DNA of 64,000 bases from Echinicola rosea. Lineage in GTDB: Bacteria; Bacteroidota; Bacteroidia; Cytophagales; Cyclobacteriaceae. Of this stretch, positions 52,713 through 62,241 are shown one piece after another; positions within the stretch are counted from its first letter, which is position 1, and every line of letters begins with the position of its first letter. Position numbers and translations under genes: made by a program. Below the pieces are notes generated by a model, which did no database searches, was not told the DNA's origin, and saw only the letters and a list, made by a program, of their open reading frames with translations. The stretch lies in NCBI RefSeq assembly GCF_005281475.1, contig NZ_CP040106.1, positions 439,501 through 503,500 of the forward strand. Reading direction: 5' to 3'.

Positions 52713-54644
52713 TTATTTTAATTGGAAAAGCACAAAGCCCGTATTTGCAGATAAATTTACGCTATCCAACTCACTTACAGCCACTTCATCTATCTCAAAG
52801 CGTGATTTGTCCGCAGAATCTGTGATCAATAACCACCGGCCGGAAGCATCGGAAAACGGCAATGTCAGCTGAACGGACTTGCTTTGTTCCGACCCGTTGA
52901 TACCTGCCACATACCATTTCCCTTCACCCTTTCTGGCCAATACCGCAAATTCTCCAGGATATCCATCGATAAACTTGGTGTTTTCCCAGGTTTTTGGCAA
53001 TTGCTGAAGGTAATGGATAATTTCTTGCTGCTGTTTCGCGGTACCCTCAGGGGATTCGGCCAAATGCTGAATTCCTGATTCATACACCACGGTCAGGGCC
53101 AGCTCAAAAGCCTTACTGGTCCTTCGATCGATATTAGGGATCTCATCCAAAGACATCGGGGTAAAGTCCATCGGGTCAAACACATTCCGCGTAAACGGCA
53201 GCACTGCACAGTGCGCCGGCACCCGATCCGCAAACGCCTGCTCGAAGGTGATCATCTCAAACCCCTTCACTGACTCCATTGTCATCAAATGAGGGTAAGT
53301 CCGCTGCCAGCCTCTCGGTAAGGTGGTACCGTGAAAATTCACCATCAGCCCCACTTCAGCAGCATCTTTCAATATCGCATGGTAATACCCAATCATGGAT
53401 TGGCCGTCACCGCCAAAAAAATCAATTTTCACACCGGCCACACCCATTGCTTTTATCCGCTTAAATTCACTCATCCTGTCCTCATCCTCCACCAGCATGT
53501 TTCGGGGGTGATAAGGGGTCGTGTTCCAGCTTCCGGCGGAGTTGTACCAAAGGTGTACTTTGACGCCCTTTTCAGCAGCATAGGTCACCAGTTCCGCTAT
53601 CTTGTCATAGCCGATGGTCGTATCCCAATTCACATCAATCAGGCAATGCTCGTAATCCATCTTAGCAGCAAAGTCAATATGGGACTTCTGGATATCGTAG
53701 GTAATGGATTCGTCTTTTCCCAGCGCCCAGCTCCAAGCTGCTTGGCCAGGCACTACAAAATCAGTGGGCATATCAATTTGGGGTTTTGCCAAGTCAGTGC
53801 CCAAAGTCGATTCTACGACCGTGCCCAGGTCACCCACTGCAAGAATCCTCCAGGGCGATTTCCACGGCAAACGACCAGTCGGCTTAGCAGGGCCTCCGGG
53901 AAACGCTTCTTCATCACTTGGGAAGGCCACCGCATATTCTCCTCCCGGAGACTCCGCATCCAGCCTCGTGGCACAATAATCGTCGCCCAAGCCAGCTTCC
54001 GAAACCAGCACCCAGGTATCATTGCTCAGAAAAAGTGCCGGATAGACCCAGCCCGAAGGGATCGGAGAAGCTGTGCCTACGGAGACACCCATTTGGTACT
54101 CCTCTTCATAGGAAGGATTACTGCTTTCCCAACCGGTATTCACCTCGGCGATGGGCTGCATCCAGGCTTTGGCGGTTTCAGGAAAGTTAAAGGTCGTTTT
54201 TTCCGCCTCAATTGTATATACTTCATCGCCTTCCCCATCAAGCTGGTACTGAAAGGCCAAGCCATCATTGGATAATCTGAAAATGATGGTTAGCTTTTTA
54301 CCTTCTGCATTGGAAAACTGGTATTGCTTTTCATTTCCCTGATAGGTGACTTCCTTTTTTTTGCCGTGCACAAGGGTGTATTGATCATTTACTGCCGCCA
54401 CTGCCGTCACTGCCTCCAAGGTCATTCCTTCAAATAAATCTGCTTGGTCCATCACCAAACCAAGCTGGGACCATTCTAGGACTTCCTTTTCATTGCGATT
54501 AAGCTGGTAACGAACCTTTTCTTCTTCCACCTTCACATCAAGCATCAACTGGCCATCAGGTGAAGACAAGGTCATGTCTTCTTGGGACTGTGAACATGCC
54601 CAACAGCTAAGGATCAGGCATACAATTAAGGTTGTTTTCGTCAT
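52713..54644 (-). CDS. GH97, retaining (alpha-galactosidase-type)
   Basis: A 643-residue GH97 protein. The N-terminal beta-sandwich (about 25-285) begins LSSPDGQLMLDVKVEEEKVR; the TIM barrel spans about 300-560 and a C-terminal beta domain ends the chain. GH97 splits into inverting members (SusB) and retaining ones. Here Asp408 in VKIDFFGGDGQS and Glu457 in MTMESVKGFEM match the nucleophile and acid/base of the retaining Bacteroides enzyme Bt1871, an alpha-galactosidase. A signal is present with Cys17 (CWACSQ), an unusual lipobox. In an arabinan/arabinogalactan locus, alpha-galactosidase or a beta-L-arabinopyranosidase (stereochemically similar, reported for some GH97 members as I recall) is reasonable. 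Confidence 0.9.
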   Translation of the reverse strand: MTKTTLIVCLILSCWACSQSQEDMTLSSPDGQLMLDVKVEEEKVRYQLNRNEKEVLEWSQLGLVMDQADLFEGMTLEAVTAVAAVNDQYTLVHGKKKEVTYQGNEKQYQFSNAEGKKLTIIFRLSNDGLAFQYQLDGEGDEVYTIEAEKTTFNFPETAKAWMQPIAEVNTGWESSNPSYEEEYQMGVSVGTASPIPSGWVYPALFLSNDTWVLVSEAGLGDDYCATRLDAESPGGEYAVAFPSDEEAFPGGPAKPTGRLPWKSPWRILAVGDLGTVVESTLGTDLAKPQIDMPTDFVVPGQAAWSWALGKDESITYDIQKSHIDFAAKMDYEHCLIDVNWDTTIGYDKIAELVTYAAEKGVKVHLWYNSAGSWNTTPYHPRNMLVEDEDRMSEFKRIKAMGVAGVKIDFFGGDGQSMIGYYHAILKDAAEVGLMVNFHGTTLPRGWQRTYPHLMTMESVKGFEMITFEQAFADRVPAHCAVLPFTRNVFDPMDFTPMSLDEIPNIDRRTSKAFELALTVVYESGIQHLAESPEGTAKQQQEIIHYLQQLPKTWENTKFIDGYPGEFAVLARKGEGKWYVAGINGSEQSKSVQLTLPFSDASGRWLLITDSADKSRFEIDEVAVSELDSVNLSANTGFVLFQLK

Positions 54645-54672
54645 GAGTAATGAGTATTAAGTATTGAAGTTA
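54645..54672. repeat. 7-bp tandem repeat (four units)
   Basis: GAGTAAT, GAGTATT, AAGTATT, GAAGTTA in phase, directly before the GH97 start codon. Here the purine-rich strand is opposite to the gene's sense, unlike the tracts after stop codons. Confidence 0.5.
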
Positions 54673-54756
54673 TAGTGGGTTTAATTTCAATTTTAAGGGA
54701 TTTAACACCTTTAATTAAAATTTCTTTAACATTCTCGGTAAGTCGTCTCCAGCTTT

Positions 54757-57099
54757 TTACTTCATGATGCGTACATAATAAATCCGCTCAGTTGGTTGGC
54801 CGTTCTTTGCCCTAAACTCCAACACTAAGTGCTCCTCCTTCTGCAATGATGCTGGCAGCGGATAATCGATTTCCTGACTGGATCCCTCTTTGGTTTCTAA
54901 CCTGACTTCTTGGAATACCTCACCATTGATCAAGATATCAAATGTGTTTCCATTCACCTTAGCAGGAAAAACCATTCTCAGCTTTTTGCCCTGACGATCA
55001 TTATTTTTCAGTTCATAGCTAAACCAATCCGTTGTGCTTCTCCAGAAATATCCTTCTGTATTGCCCGAAAGGGTGTGCTCTCCTTTGAAGAAATGATCAG
55101 ATTCAGGCTGCTGCTCACCAGTGGCCACTTGATCTACCGTCGCCCGCTCCAATGCCAACATTAGCTCATCTTTTTCACCAATAGCACTCCTCGTAGCGGT
55201 CACATTATCGGGGTTACTGATGGGCCAGTAAACCTGATACCGCACATCATGCACCTGATAAAATGGCCTAAGGGTATAGGCATTTTCATCAGCATCTACA
55301 GATGCCAATTCAAACTGCATGGGACTGGAAGAAGGTAACGCCAAATCCTCCGGACGAGTCCCCTCTGAGACCAAAACAGGCGTCTCTGCCAGTGGTATCA
55401 TCTTCCCTGCTGCCACATGCCCCATTCTGCTGTCATCTGCAAAAAGGCCAGGCATATTGTCCGTCCCTTCCGTAGCTGCCAAGACAATCGGACCATACAC
55501 AAATGCCCCCCAATCCGACCCGTCAGGCAGTTGCTCCCATTGCATATTCATGGGGAGTTTTACTTCCAGCCGATCACCATCTTTCCACTTCCTGTCGATG
55601 GTCACATAGGAAGAAGGCGCTGCCTCCACTTCTATGGGACGATCGTTTACCGATACCGCCAAAGCTCCTTTTTCAACCCATGATGGATAGCGCAACTTGA
55701 CGGCCATTTTCTGTGACTTTTTCAGGTCAAAAGTAAACGTACTTCCCTGCTCTTCAGGAAAATCATTGTGCTGCTTCAGCACCATCCCCTTTTCATCCCA
55801 ATGCAACTCCGACGGAATAAAAAGATTGATGTACAGCGCCTCGTCCGAATGGGCATAAATAAACTCCCCGTATTTCGCATGGTTTTCCAATCCAGATCCC
55901 ACACAGCACCAAAAGCCCAACTGCGGCTGGGAATACACCCTGTAATGCTCGGGCCGCATCGGGGTAAAATACACGAAGCCCCCCTTCTCTGGATGCTGAC
56001 TGGAAAGGATATGGTTATACAATCCCCTTTCGAAAAAATCCACATATTCCGCTTGTGGATTAGACATAAAGAGCTGCTCGCTCAGCCGGAGCATGTTGTA
56101 GGTATTGCAGGTTTCGGGGCCTTGGTTGGATGAAACCATCGGGCTGAAATCATCCACTGGGTGAAAGTGCTCCCGGACGCTGTTGCCGCCAATGGCTACT
56201 GAGCGGTTTTCGACCACAGTATGCCAGAAAAAATCAGCCGCATCCTGCCATTCGGTCAGGTTGGCCTCTTGGGCAATCCGCTGAAAACCGATTACTTTTG
56301 GGATTTGGGTGTTGGCATGCATGCCGGTAAGCTGGTCCTCCTGCCGCTCTAACGGATCAAGCACCAATTCATGGGACATCTTTTTCGCCAATTCCAAATA
56401 TTTATCCTCCCCGGTAATGGCTGCCACATCCGCAAACACTTCATTCAGCCCCCCATGCTCACTGATGAGCATTTGCTGGAACTGCTCACCGGAAAAGCCT
56501 TTGGTCAATTCATAAAACCAGTCAGTCAGGTCTATAAGCATGGTCTTCGCTTGCTCGTTTTTACCTATCCAATAAGCATCCCTTAAACCTGCGTATATCT
56601 TGTGGATGTTGTAAAGTGGTACCCACTTTTGATTAAGGGAAAAACCGCCAGCATCAATTTTCCCCTGGCCAATTTCTTCCCACATGGCCATGCCACCGGG
56701 GATCCCACCTACGTAGCCATTTCCATTTTTTTCTTGGGCAATCGCCAGCTGCTCTACCATATAATCCATCCTTTGCTTCATTTCCTCATCACCGGTACTG
56801 GCATACATCATCGCCAAGGCAGAGAGGTAATGCCCACCGATGTGTCCGTCCAAGCCGGTGTTTTCCCAATTTGGATAGCGCTCCGCAGGCCAGTCCAATC
56901 CCGCCTCTAACATATATGGGGCCAGCAATCGATCCACATCCATAGCCTTCATATAGGTCATATCCACTTGCTGGGCATCAAAAAACGGGCTCGGAGACAA
57001 GGTCACTTGATCGAGTCCAAAAAGCTCTACCTGTGGCTGTTGGGCCATGGCCAGTTGGCTCCCCCCAAGTACCAAAAGACCGGAAATGATTTTTTTCAT
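54757..57099 (-). CDS. GH127/GH146-family beta-L-arabinofuranosidase
   Basis: A 780-residue exported enzyme from ATG 57099 (MKKIISGLLVLGGSQLAMAQ); a start at 57141 would overlap the upstream GH43 gene. The (alpha/alpha)6 barrel (about 45-420) carries the zinc-thiolate active site seen in Bifidobacterium HypBA1: Glu310 in NSVREHFHP, Glu329 and Cys331 in GPETCNTYNM, and Cys398-Cys399 in FWCCVGSGLENHAKYGEFIY, with Cys398 the likely nucleophile. Two beta-sandwich domains follow. Formerly DUF1680. It releases beta-L-arabinofuranose found on extensins and rhamnogalacturonan II, or on pectic arabinan for GH146. Family choice between 127 and 146 needs a profile search. Confidence 0.93.
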   Translation of the reverse strand: MKKIISGLLVLGGSQLAMAQQPQVELFGLDQVTLSPSPFFDAQQVDMTYMKAMDVDRLLAPYMLEAGLDWPAERYPNWENTGLDGHIGGHYLSALAMMYASTGDEEMKQRMDYMVEQLAIAQEKNGNGYVGGIPGGMAMWEEIGQGKIDAGGFSLNQKWVPLYNIHKIYAGLRDAYWIGKNEQAKTMLIDLTDWFYELTKGFSGEQFQQMLISEHGGLNEVFADVAAITGEDKYLELAKKMSHELVLDPLERQEDQLTGMHANTQIPKVIGFQRIAQEANLTEWQDAADFFWHTVVENRSVAIGGNSVREHFHPVDDFSPMVSSNQGPETCNTYNMLRLSEQLFMSNPQAEYVDFFERGLYNHILSSQHPEKGGFVYFTPMRPEHYRVYSQPQLGFWCCVGSGLENHAKYGEFIYAHSDEALYINLFIPSELHWDEKGMVLKQHNDFPEEQGSTFTFDLKKSQKMAVKLRYPSWVEKGALAVSVNDRPIEVEAAPSSYVTIDRKWKDGDRLEVKLPMNMQWEQLPDGSDWGAFVYGPIVLAATEGTDNMPGLFADDSRMGHVAAGKMIPLAETPVLVSEGTRPEDLALPSSSPMQFELASVDADENAYTLRPFYQVHDVRYQVYWPISNPDNVTATRSAIGEKDELMLALERATVDQVATGEQQPESDHFFKGEHTLSGNTEGYFWRSTTDWFSYELKNNDRQGKKLRMVFPAKVNGNTFDILINGEVFQEVRLETKEGSSQEIDYPLPASLQKEEHLVLEFRAKNGQPTERIYYVRIMK

Positions 57100-57122
57100 G
57101 TGTTTGTACATCGCTAATACCT

Positions 57123-58604
57123 TTATTTTTTCTTGCCCCAAATGGCAGTTCCTTCGTTATTTAATCCCGTGAAAAGCAAGGTTTCTTGGTGGTTTTCCCA
57201 ATCATAACCGGTATGCACCCTTACCTTGTCTATAAATATACCATTTCCATAGTTCAATATAAGCCAAGGAGCCTCATAGGACCATATATTGTTTGGCTCC
57301 CCGTCAATGGTTCCGTCTGCATGGAGATGAATTTGGTAGGACGTTTGCAAATTGGGATCTGTCTGTTCAGCGGCAAAGCCAGGGACCACCTGGTATCCCA
57401 AAACAATTTGCTCCCATCCTCCAATAAGTGCATCGCGGTCTATTTCCTGTGCCTCTATCCCCGCAAAGCGCTGTGGGGAGGCCACAGGCCAGCCTTCATG
57501 CGTCCAGAAGAGTTCCCTGACATGCATGATCATATAAAACCTATCCACCACAGGCCTGCCCTGATGGGCAATAAAAAAACGTCCATCCTCTTCAAAGGCT
57601 GCATTGTGCGCCGTCCCTTGCCATCCGGCATGCCCCTCAAAGCGATAAGGGGCTACGATCATTGGTCCGTTATCTTCTTCACTGTTCATGTCATTTCCGT
57701 AGAAATCCAAAAATGGACCTTCAGGATTTTTGGATCTGCCCACCCGGACATTATACTTGCTTTCCAGCCAGTCATAGGATAAAAAAAGGTAATAATACCC
57801 TGTGGCTGCGTTAAAAATCACTTCAGGCCCTTCGATATTACCATTGATGATCCCATTGGTATAGCCTCTTTGGGCTATCCGCTTTCCTTTGTCATCTGGT
57901 GTTTTCGCCAACCCTGTGACCGGATCCAGTTCCAGCACATAAATACCATCGTATGCCGAGCCATAATACATCCAATGTCTGCCATCCTCATCCACGATAA
58001 CGGATGGGTCGATGGCATTGGTCATGGGGATGTCCGTATCGGAAGTGACCGCAAGGCCTGCTTGCTGCCAAGGCCCCTCCGGCGTATCCGAGGTCAATAA
58101 ACCAATGGCACTGAGTTTATGGATCCCTGATGACAGGGAGTAATATAACCTAAACTCGTCATCGGTCTCCAAAATATACGGTGCCCAGGTGTTTTCGAAA
58201 GGCTCCCCGCCATGGGCAGTAATGTAACCAGTCGCTTGTGGCGGCAATCCATCAAACGCCCATCCCACAAACTGCCATTGCACCAAGTCTTTTGACTTGC
58301 GAACTTGTACGCCTACCTTAAGCAGGGGATGACCGTAAGCGACATCGGTGCTATAGCTGTAAAACCACTCCCCCACTTTTACAATAGAAGGATCATGGAC
58401 ATTATAGGGTCCCCACTGGGCACTATTGCCAAAAGAGGAAATGGCACCATAGGTATCCATGATATCGGTCAGCTGGAAGGCCTCATCCTCCCCTTGCTCA
58501 TCTAGATGACTCGGCTCTTCAGGATCCACGGAGCATGCTGCCACTATCCCCATAGCAAACACCATTAGCGGGCATACTGCTCGATATGGTATGGAAATGT
58601 TCAT
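57123..58604 (-). CDS. GH43 endo-arabinanase-type lipoprotein, C-terminal beta domain
   Basis: A 493-residue lipoprotein (AACSVD, Cys24). The GH43 propeller (about 50-390) has Asp in VHDPSIVKVGEWFYSYST, Asp in AIDPSVIVDEDGRHWMYYGS and Glu in IEGPEVIFNAATGYYYLF. HNAAFEEDGRFFIAHQGRP is the late-blade motif that binds calcium in endo-1,5-alpha-L-arabinanases. The C-terminal 100 residues (LIGGWEQIVLGYQVVPG onward) match the small beta-barrel domain at the end of such arabinanases. Probably surface exposed to cut arabinan before uptake. The ATG follows directly on the TAA of the preceding GH43 gene (TAAATG), so translation is likely coupled. Confidence 0.9.
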   Translation of the reverse strand: MNISIPYRAVCPLMVFAMGIVAACSVDPEEPSHLDEQGEDEAFQLTDIMDTYGAISSFGNSAQWGPYNVHDPSIVKVGEWFYSYSTDVAYGHPLLKVGVQVRKSKDLVQWQFVGWAFDGLPPQATGYITAHGGEPFENTWAPYILETDDEFRLYYSLSSGIHKLSAIGLLTSDTPEGPWQQAGLAVTSDTDIPMTNAIDPSVIVDEDGRHWMYYGSAYDGIYVLELDPVTGLAKTPDDKGKRIAQRGYTNGIINGNIEGPEVIFNAATGYYYLFLSYDWLESKYNVRVGRSKNPEGPFLDFYGNDMNSEEDNGPMIVAPYRFEGHAGWQGTAHNAAFEEDGRFFIAHQGRPVVDRFYMIMHVRELFWTHEGWPVASPQRFAGIEAQEIDRDALIGGWEQIVLGYQVVPGFAAEQTDPNLQTSYQIHLHADGTIDGEPNNIWSYEAPWLILNYGNGIFIDKVRVHTGYDWENHQETLLFTGLNNEGTAIWGKKK

Positions 58605-59600
58605 TTATTTGTCAATACTTACCTGTGGCCAGCCCTCCTCGTCCCAGGTAATCTCTATGACAAACAGTCTTGGCCTACCATTTTCATGTGCATCATAGCC
58701 ATGAAAGATGAGATAATCCTGCCCCTCAAAAGTATAGGTGGAATTATGACCTACGCCATACCAGTTTTCATTGCCCTCGAGCACCAAGGTTCCTCCACCA
58801 TTGTACATGCTATTGCCTTCTCGGTCAAGGTAAGGGCCATTAAGGTGCTTAGACCTCCCTACCATCATTTTGTAAGTACTTCGCTCTCCCCTGCAGCAAA
58901 GGTCAAACGACACGAAAAGGTAATAATAATCTTTTTTCTTAAAGATAAAGGGCGCTTCCACGGCGGCATCGCCGGGATCACGTTCGTCCAGTTCAAAGCT
59001 CCGCTTCCTTCTCACCAAAGTAAACCAGTCTTCCGGACCATTCTTTACTGACAGCATATCGTCTGACAGCTTTACCAACTTCAATCCACCCCAAAAAGAG
59101 CCGAAAGACATCCACGGAGTTCCCTCCTCGTCAGTAATGATATTCGGATCAATGGCATTCCACATATCCCTGCCGGGGACACTTTCTATGACGATACCGT
59201 GGTCGGTCCAACCAAAATCAGGGGAGGTAGAATCGAGTGTCTTAGTGGTGGCTACGCCAATGGCAGACGTGTTTTTAGCAAAAGCGGAGATGGAATAATA
59301 GAGGTAATACTGGCCGTTATGAAAAAATATATCCGGTGCCCAAATGTGGTTCCTAAACTCTGGAACAACCTCTTTTGCCCAAGTAGGTGCATCTGCAAAA
59401 ACCGGTGCTTCCCGCTCCCAGTTTTCCATGTCTGGAGAAGACCAAACCGCAATTCCCCTACCCGTACAAAACAGGTAATAGGTGTCATTTTCCTTGATCA
59501 TCACAGGATCATGCACCGAAATGGTCTGAGCCATTCCTGAAAAAATGCATGTCAATATCAGTAATAGGGTAATCTGTGTTTTTTTCATGGCTATTCTCAT
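58605..59600 (-). CDS. GH43 endo-arabinanase/arabinosidase
   Basis: A 331-residue exported enzyme with the signal ending near SGMAQ (an internal ATG at 59588 is equally good). Single GH43 domain: Asp in VHDPVMIKENDTYYLFCTG, Asp in AIDPNIITDEEGTPWMSFGS, Glu in AVEAPFIFKKKDYYYLFVSF. LCCRGERSTYKMMVGRSKHL and GVGHNSTYTFEGQDYLIFHG follow the pattern of arabinan endo-1,5-alpha-L-arabinosidases (GH43_4/GH43_5). No lipobox, so it probably acts in the periplasm on oligosaccharides generated outside by its lipoprotein neighbour. A hairpin at 59610-59637 precedes the gene. Confidence 0.92.
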   Translation of the reverse strand: MRIAMKKTQITLLLILTCIFSGMAQTISVHDPVMIKENDTYYLFCTGRGIAVWSSPDMENWEREAPVFADAPTWAKEVVPEFRNHIWAPDIFFHNGQYYLYYSISAFAKNTSAIGVATTKTLDSTSPDFGWTDHGIVIESVPGRDMWNAIDPNIITDEEGTPWMSFGSFWGGLKLVKLSDDMLSVKNGPEDWFTLVRRKRSFELDERDPGDAAVEAPFIFKKKDYYYLFVSFDLCCRGERSTYKMMVGRSKHLNGPYLDREGNSMYNGGGTLVLEGNENWYGVGHNSTYTFEGQDYLIFHGYDAHENGRPRLFVIEITWDEEGWPQVSIDK

Positions 59601-59609
59601 AAATGAGAA

Positions 59610-59637
59610 ATTCAGCCACCCCTTCAGATGGCTGAAT
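59610..59637 (-). promoter_or_regulatory. Intercistronic hairpin between DUF3823 and GH43 genes
   Basis: ATTCAGCCA (59610-59618) and TGGCTGAAT (59629-59637) form a perfect 9-bp stem with a 10-base loop in the 71-bp gap. On the minus strand only a weak T-rich stretch follows, so it may be a leaky terminator or processing site that lowers expression of the enzymes relative to susCD. Confidence 0.55.
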
Positions 59638-59671
59638 ATTCTGCAGTTAAATAGGCGTTAATAGTGGTGAC

Positions 59672-60364
59672 TTAATTGATGGACACGTTGTCCACTTGGG
59701 AATAAAGCAACTCTTCCACACCAAGTGTTTTTACACCTACCCTAACGAATAAGTCACTTCTGCCTCTTAAGTGATTGGGAACGGTCACGTCCACGGTAGC
59801 AGGCGTCCCCGGGGTCACCTGTCCGTCAAAGAACCTTCCTAGTCCTTCATTTCGTACGATGTCCGTGAGGGAGGTTCTCCCCATATACACGTCCGTAAAT
59901 TCCAAGGTACTGGCAGCATTAATCTGATTCACCGTAAAGCTTGCCCTGACAATAGTATCATTGACGATCTCATAGCTAGGCTCATTGAGCGTGAAATAAG
60001 GATCCACTTCAACGTTGATCTCTTGGGAGCCATTCAATGCAATGTCCAAGGAATCCGTCTGATCCATCCACGGACCATTGCCGCGGATCAAAGTGAGCTT
60101 GTAATCACCGTCAAATAATTTGGCAGAAAAGGTTCCGTCCTGCGAAACATAAACGGGAATCTTTTGGAACAGGTCATAGCCATGCTGCCAAAGTTCCAGT
60201 TGGACCCCTTGGTTTCTTACCCCAAGCGGCTCCCCTTCATACACAATCCTACCGGTCAAGGTGGATTTTGGCTCTTCAAAATTATCGTACTCGCAGCTGG
60301 CCACCATAAAACCCAGCACCAGCAAAAGGCACGATTGAATGATATTTAGTTTCATAATTGGCAT
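59672..60364 (-). CDS. DUF3823-family surface lipoprotein
   Basis: A 230-residue lipoprotein (VASCEYDNFEEP, Cys24) of the DUF3823 family, typically encoded right after susD in Bacteroidota PULs. The N-terminal part (about 35-120) is a prealbumin/carboxypeptidase-regulatory-like beta-sandwich (TGRIVYEGEPLGVRNQGVQL, DGTFSAKLFDGDYKLTL); the C-terminal part is a second beta domain. Enzymatic residues are not apparent; a surface glycan-binding role alongside SusD is the likely function. It starts 3 bp after the susD stop (start at MPIM or, nine bases later, at MKLN), showing tight coupling to the susCD pair. Confidence 0.85.
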   Translation of the reverse strand: MPIMKLNIIQSCLLLVLGFMVASCEYDNFEEPKSTLTGRIVYEGEPLGVRNQGVQLELWQHGYDLFQKIPVYVSQDGTFSAKLFDGDYKLTLIRGNGPWMDQTDSLDIALNGSQEINVEVDPYFTLNEPSYEIVNDTIVRASFTVNQINAASTLEFTDVYMGRTSLTDIVRNEGLGRFFDGQVTPGTPATVDVTVPNHLRGRSDLFVRVGVKTLGVEELLYSQVDNVSIN

Positions 60365-60367
60365 CTT

Positions 60368-62233
60368 TTAGTGGAATGGATTTCTTACAATTTTCGGATT
60401 AGCATCGATGATATTCTGCCCGATACGGGAATAGTAGTTCCCCAACCTGAAGAAGCGGGGAGCCCTAAAGCGTGGCACCACTTCTTTGACGAACACATAC
60501 TTACCATCTCTAGGATCACCCGGCCTGATCACTCTGTAAGGATACAGGCTATAGGCCATACTTTCCGGATTATCCGTACTACCTGACCATTTCAGGTGAG
60601 CTACCCTCCAGCGCTTATAATCCCATACCACATGGTCTTCAAACGCCAGTTCCACTCTTCTTTCATGACGAATCTGCGCTAATGTCACGCTAGAAAGACT
60701 GTTGGCTCCGAAACCTGCTCTTTCTCTGAGGGTATTCACATAGCCAAGGGCTTCTCCTGATTCACCAAGCTCGAAAGCAGCTTCGGCGGCATTCAGGTAA
60801 ATCTCTCCAAGGCGGAACCTCACCCACCATACTTCACTAAGGTTACCTCTGGTACTGGATCCTGGGGTATCGTCTACATACTTACGCAGGTAAAAACCTG
60901 TGTTGCTTACATCTTGCAAGCTTCTGTGCGGACCAGCTTCTGATTTTAATATGCCCCCATCGGTGTAAACCGAGCCAAGGTCGGGCTGCTGATCAGCAAA
61001 TTCGATCATATCATAACCTGATCCATTCCATTCCATTACGCCAGCTTGCATAAATATCTCCTGTCCTCTAAATGGCGCTCCAGGATAGATAATCGTACCA
61101 TATAGACGCGCATCCTTATTGGCAAAGATATCCTCCACATTGTCATAATAAATGTAATCTGAACCATCGGCAGTGCGGGTTCTCAATTCCCCTGAGCTAC
61201 CATCTAAGTACTCATAATCTTCCACCAAATTCAAAATCGGCGTCAAGGCAGAAGAAGCCAGATTATCTTCACGGGCAGATCGAGCCACATTATCATAGGT
61301 AAACCAATGGCGCTTATCGGCCGAGGCCAAGTAATCTTGTACCCAAATCACTTCGGTGTTGCTGGACTTGGAAACGATCGCCTCGTAGAAGTTCTCTCCC
61401 AAGTCCGGATTGTTGTTATATAACGCATATCCACCTTCCTGAAGAATGGTTCGAGAAGCTTCCAACGATTTGGTAAAATACCCATCCGCTGCGGAAGCAG
61501 GGATGCCCACTTCTCCACCAGGCAAAGAAATCGGTGATGGCATCAGGTTATTGTACTTGGCAATGGAACCGGCATAAAGCGCAGCCCTACTGACCACTGC
61601 CAATGCAACAAAACGATTGGCCCTGCTGATGCTTTCTCCGTTGCCCAGTGTAGGCATGATTGCCTCCATTTCACTGATTACAAAGTCATAAACCTCTTGC
61701 TCCGTATTTCGTGGATACTGCAGGTACGTAGGATCGCCACTGAAGTCATAAATTAATTCTTCCGTGATGATCGGGACCCCTCCCATTCGCTTCACATGCT
61801 CAAAATACACGAAGGCTCTGATAAACCGCAACTCACTGATAAACTGCGTTCGCTGATCCTCTGGCAAGGAGGAAAACGTATTTAATTTATCGATCGATAA
61901 GTTAATGTCCCGGATCAAATTATAATCCCAAAGCCCCCATCTTCCATAATCATAAGTGAGGAGATTATTCAGGTAATCATTTCCTGTATATCCTGACCAA
62001 GTGGCTTCATCATAGGCGGCAAAGTCCACCCATCCTGCTTGGAGGGAGGTGTGCGCCGGTAGACGGTCATAGAAATTGGACAATACGCCAGTAATGGATC
62101 CAGCGTCATTCCATACTTGGTCATCAAGTAATATATTCGGTGGCTCACGGTCTAGCCAATCAGACTCACAAGAGCTCATCAACAGCCCTGCAACTACCGC
62201 AAGCGTTATCGTTAATTTTGATAATTTCATCAT
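60368..62233 (-). CDS. SusD/RagB-family lipoprotein (PUL 2)
   Basis: A 621-residue SusD homologue. The signal ends in LLMSSCESDWLDREPP (lipidated Cys22) with the common SusD start. TPR-like helices include FISELRFIRAFVYFEHVKRM and FVALAVVSRAALYAGSIAKY; the RagB part has VRFRLGEIYLNAAEAAFELG, YVNTLRERAGFG, RRVELAFEDHVVWDYKRWRV and a C-terminal GQNIIDANPKIVRNPFH. It is longer than the PUL 1 SusD and clearly of another subgroup, matching a different glycan. It lies 8 bp after the susC stop. By context the ligand is probably arabinan or an arabinose-rich oligosaccharide. Confidence 0.95.
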   Translation of the reverse strand: MMKLSKLTITLAVVAGLLMSSCESDWLDREPPNILLDDQVWNDAGSITGVLSNFYDRLPAHTSLQAGWVDFAAYDEATWSGYTGNDYLNNLLTYDYGRWGLWDYNLIRDINLSIDKLNTFSSLPEDQRTQFISELRFIRAFVYFEHVKRMGGVPIITEELIYDFSGDPTYLQYPRNTEQEVYDFVISEMEAIMPTLGNGESISRANRFVALAVVSRAALYAGSIAKYNNLMPSPISLPGGEVGIPASAADGYFTKSLEASRTILQEGGYALYNNNPDLGENFYEAIVSKSSNTEVIWVQDYLASADKRHWFTYDNVARSAREDNLASSALTPILNLVEDYEYLDGSSGELRTRTADGSDYIYYDNVEDIFANKDARLYGTIIYPGAPFRGQEIFMQAGVMEWNGSGYDMIEFADQQPDLGSVYTDGGILKSEAGPHRSLQDVSNTGFYLRKYVDDTPGSSTRGNLSEVWWVRFRLGEIYLNAAEAAFELGESGEALGYVNTLRERAGFGANSLSSVTLAQIRHERRVELAFEDHVVWDYKRWRVAHLKWSGSTDNPESMAYSLYPYRVIRPGDPRDGKYVFVKEVVPRFRAPRFFRLGNYYSRIGQNIIDANPKIVRNPFH

Positions 62234-62241
62234 TTTGGGGT

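Noticed and set aside
53331..54275. A 314-codon plus-strand frame
   Set aside because: It lies wholly antisense to the GH97 gene, has no recognisable motif, and GH97 carries all its catalytic landmarks.
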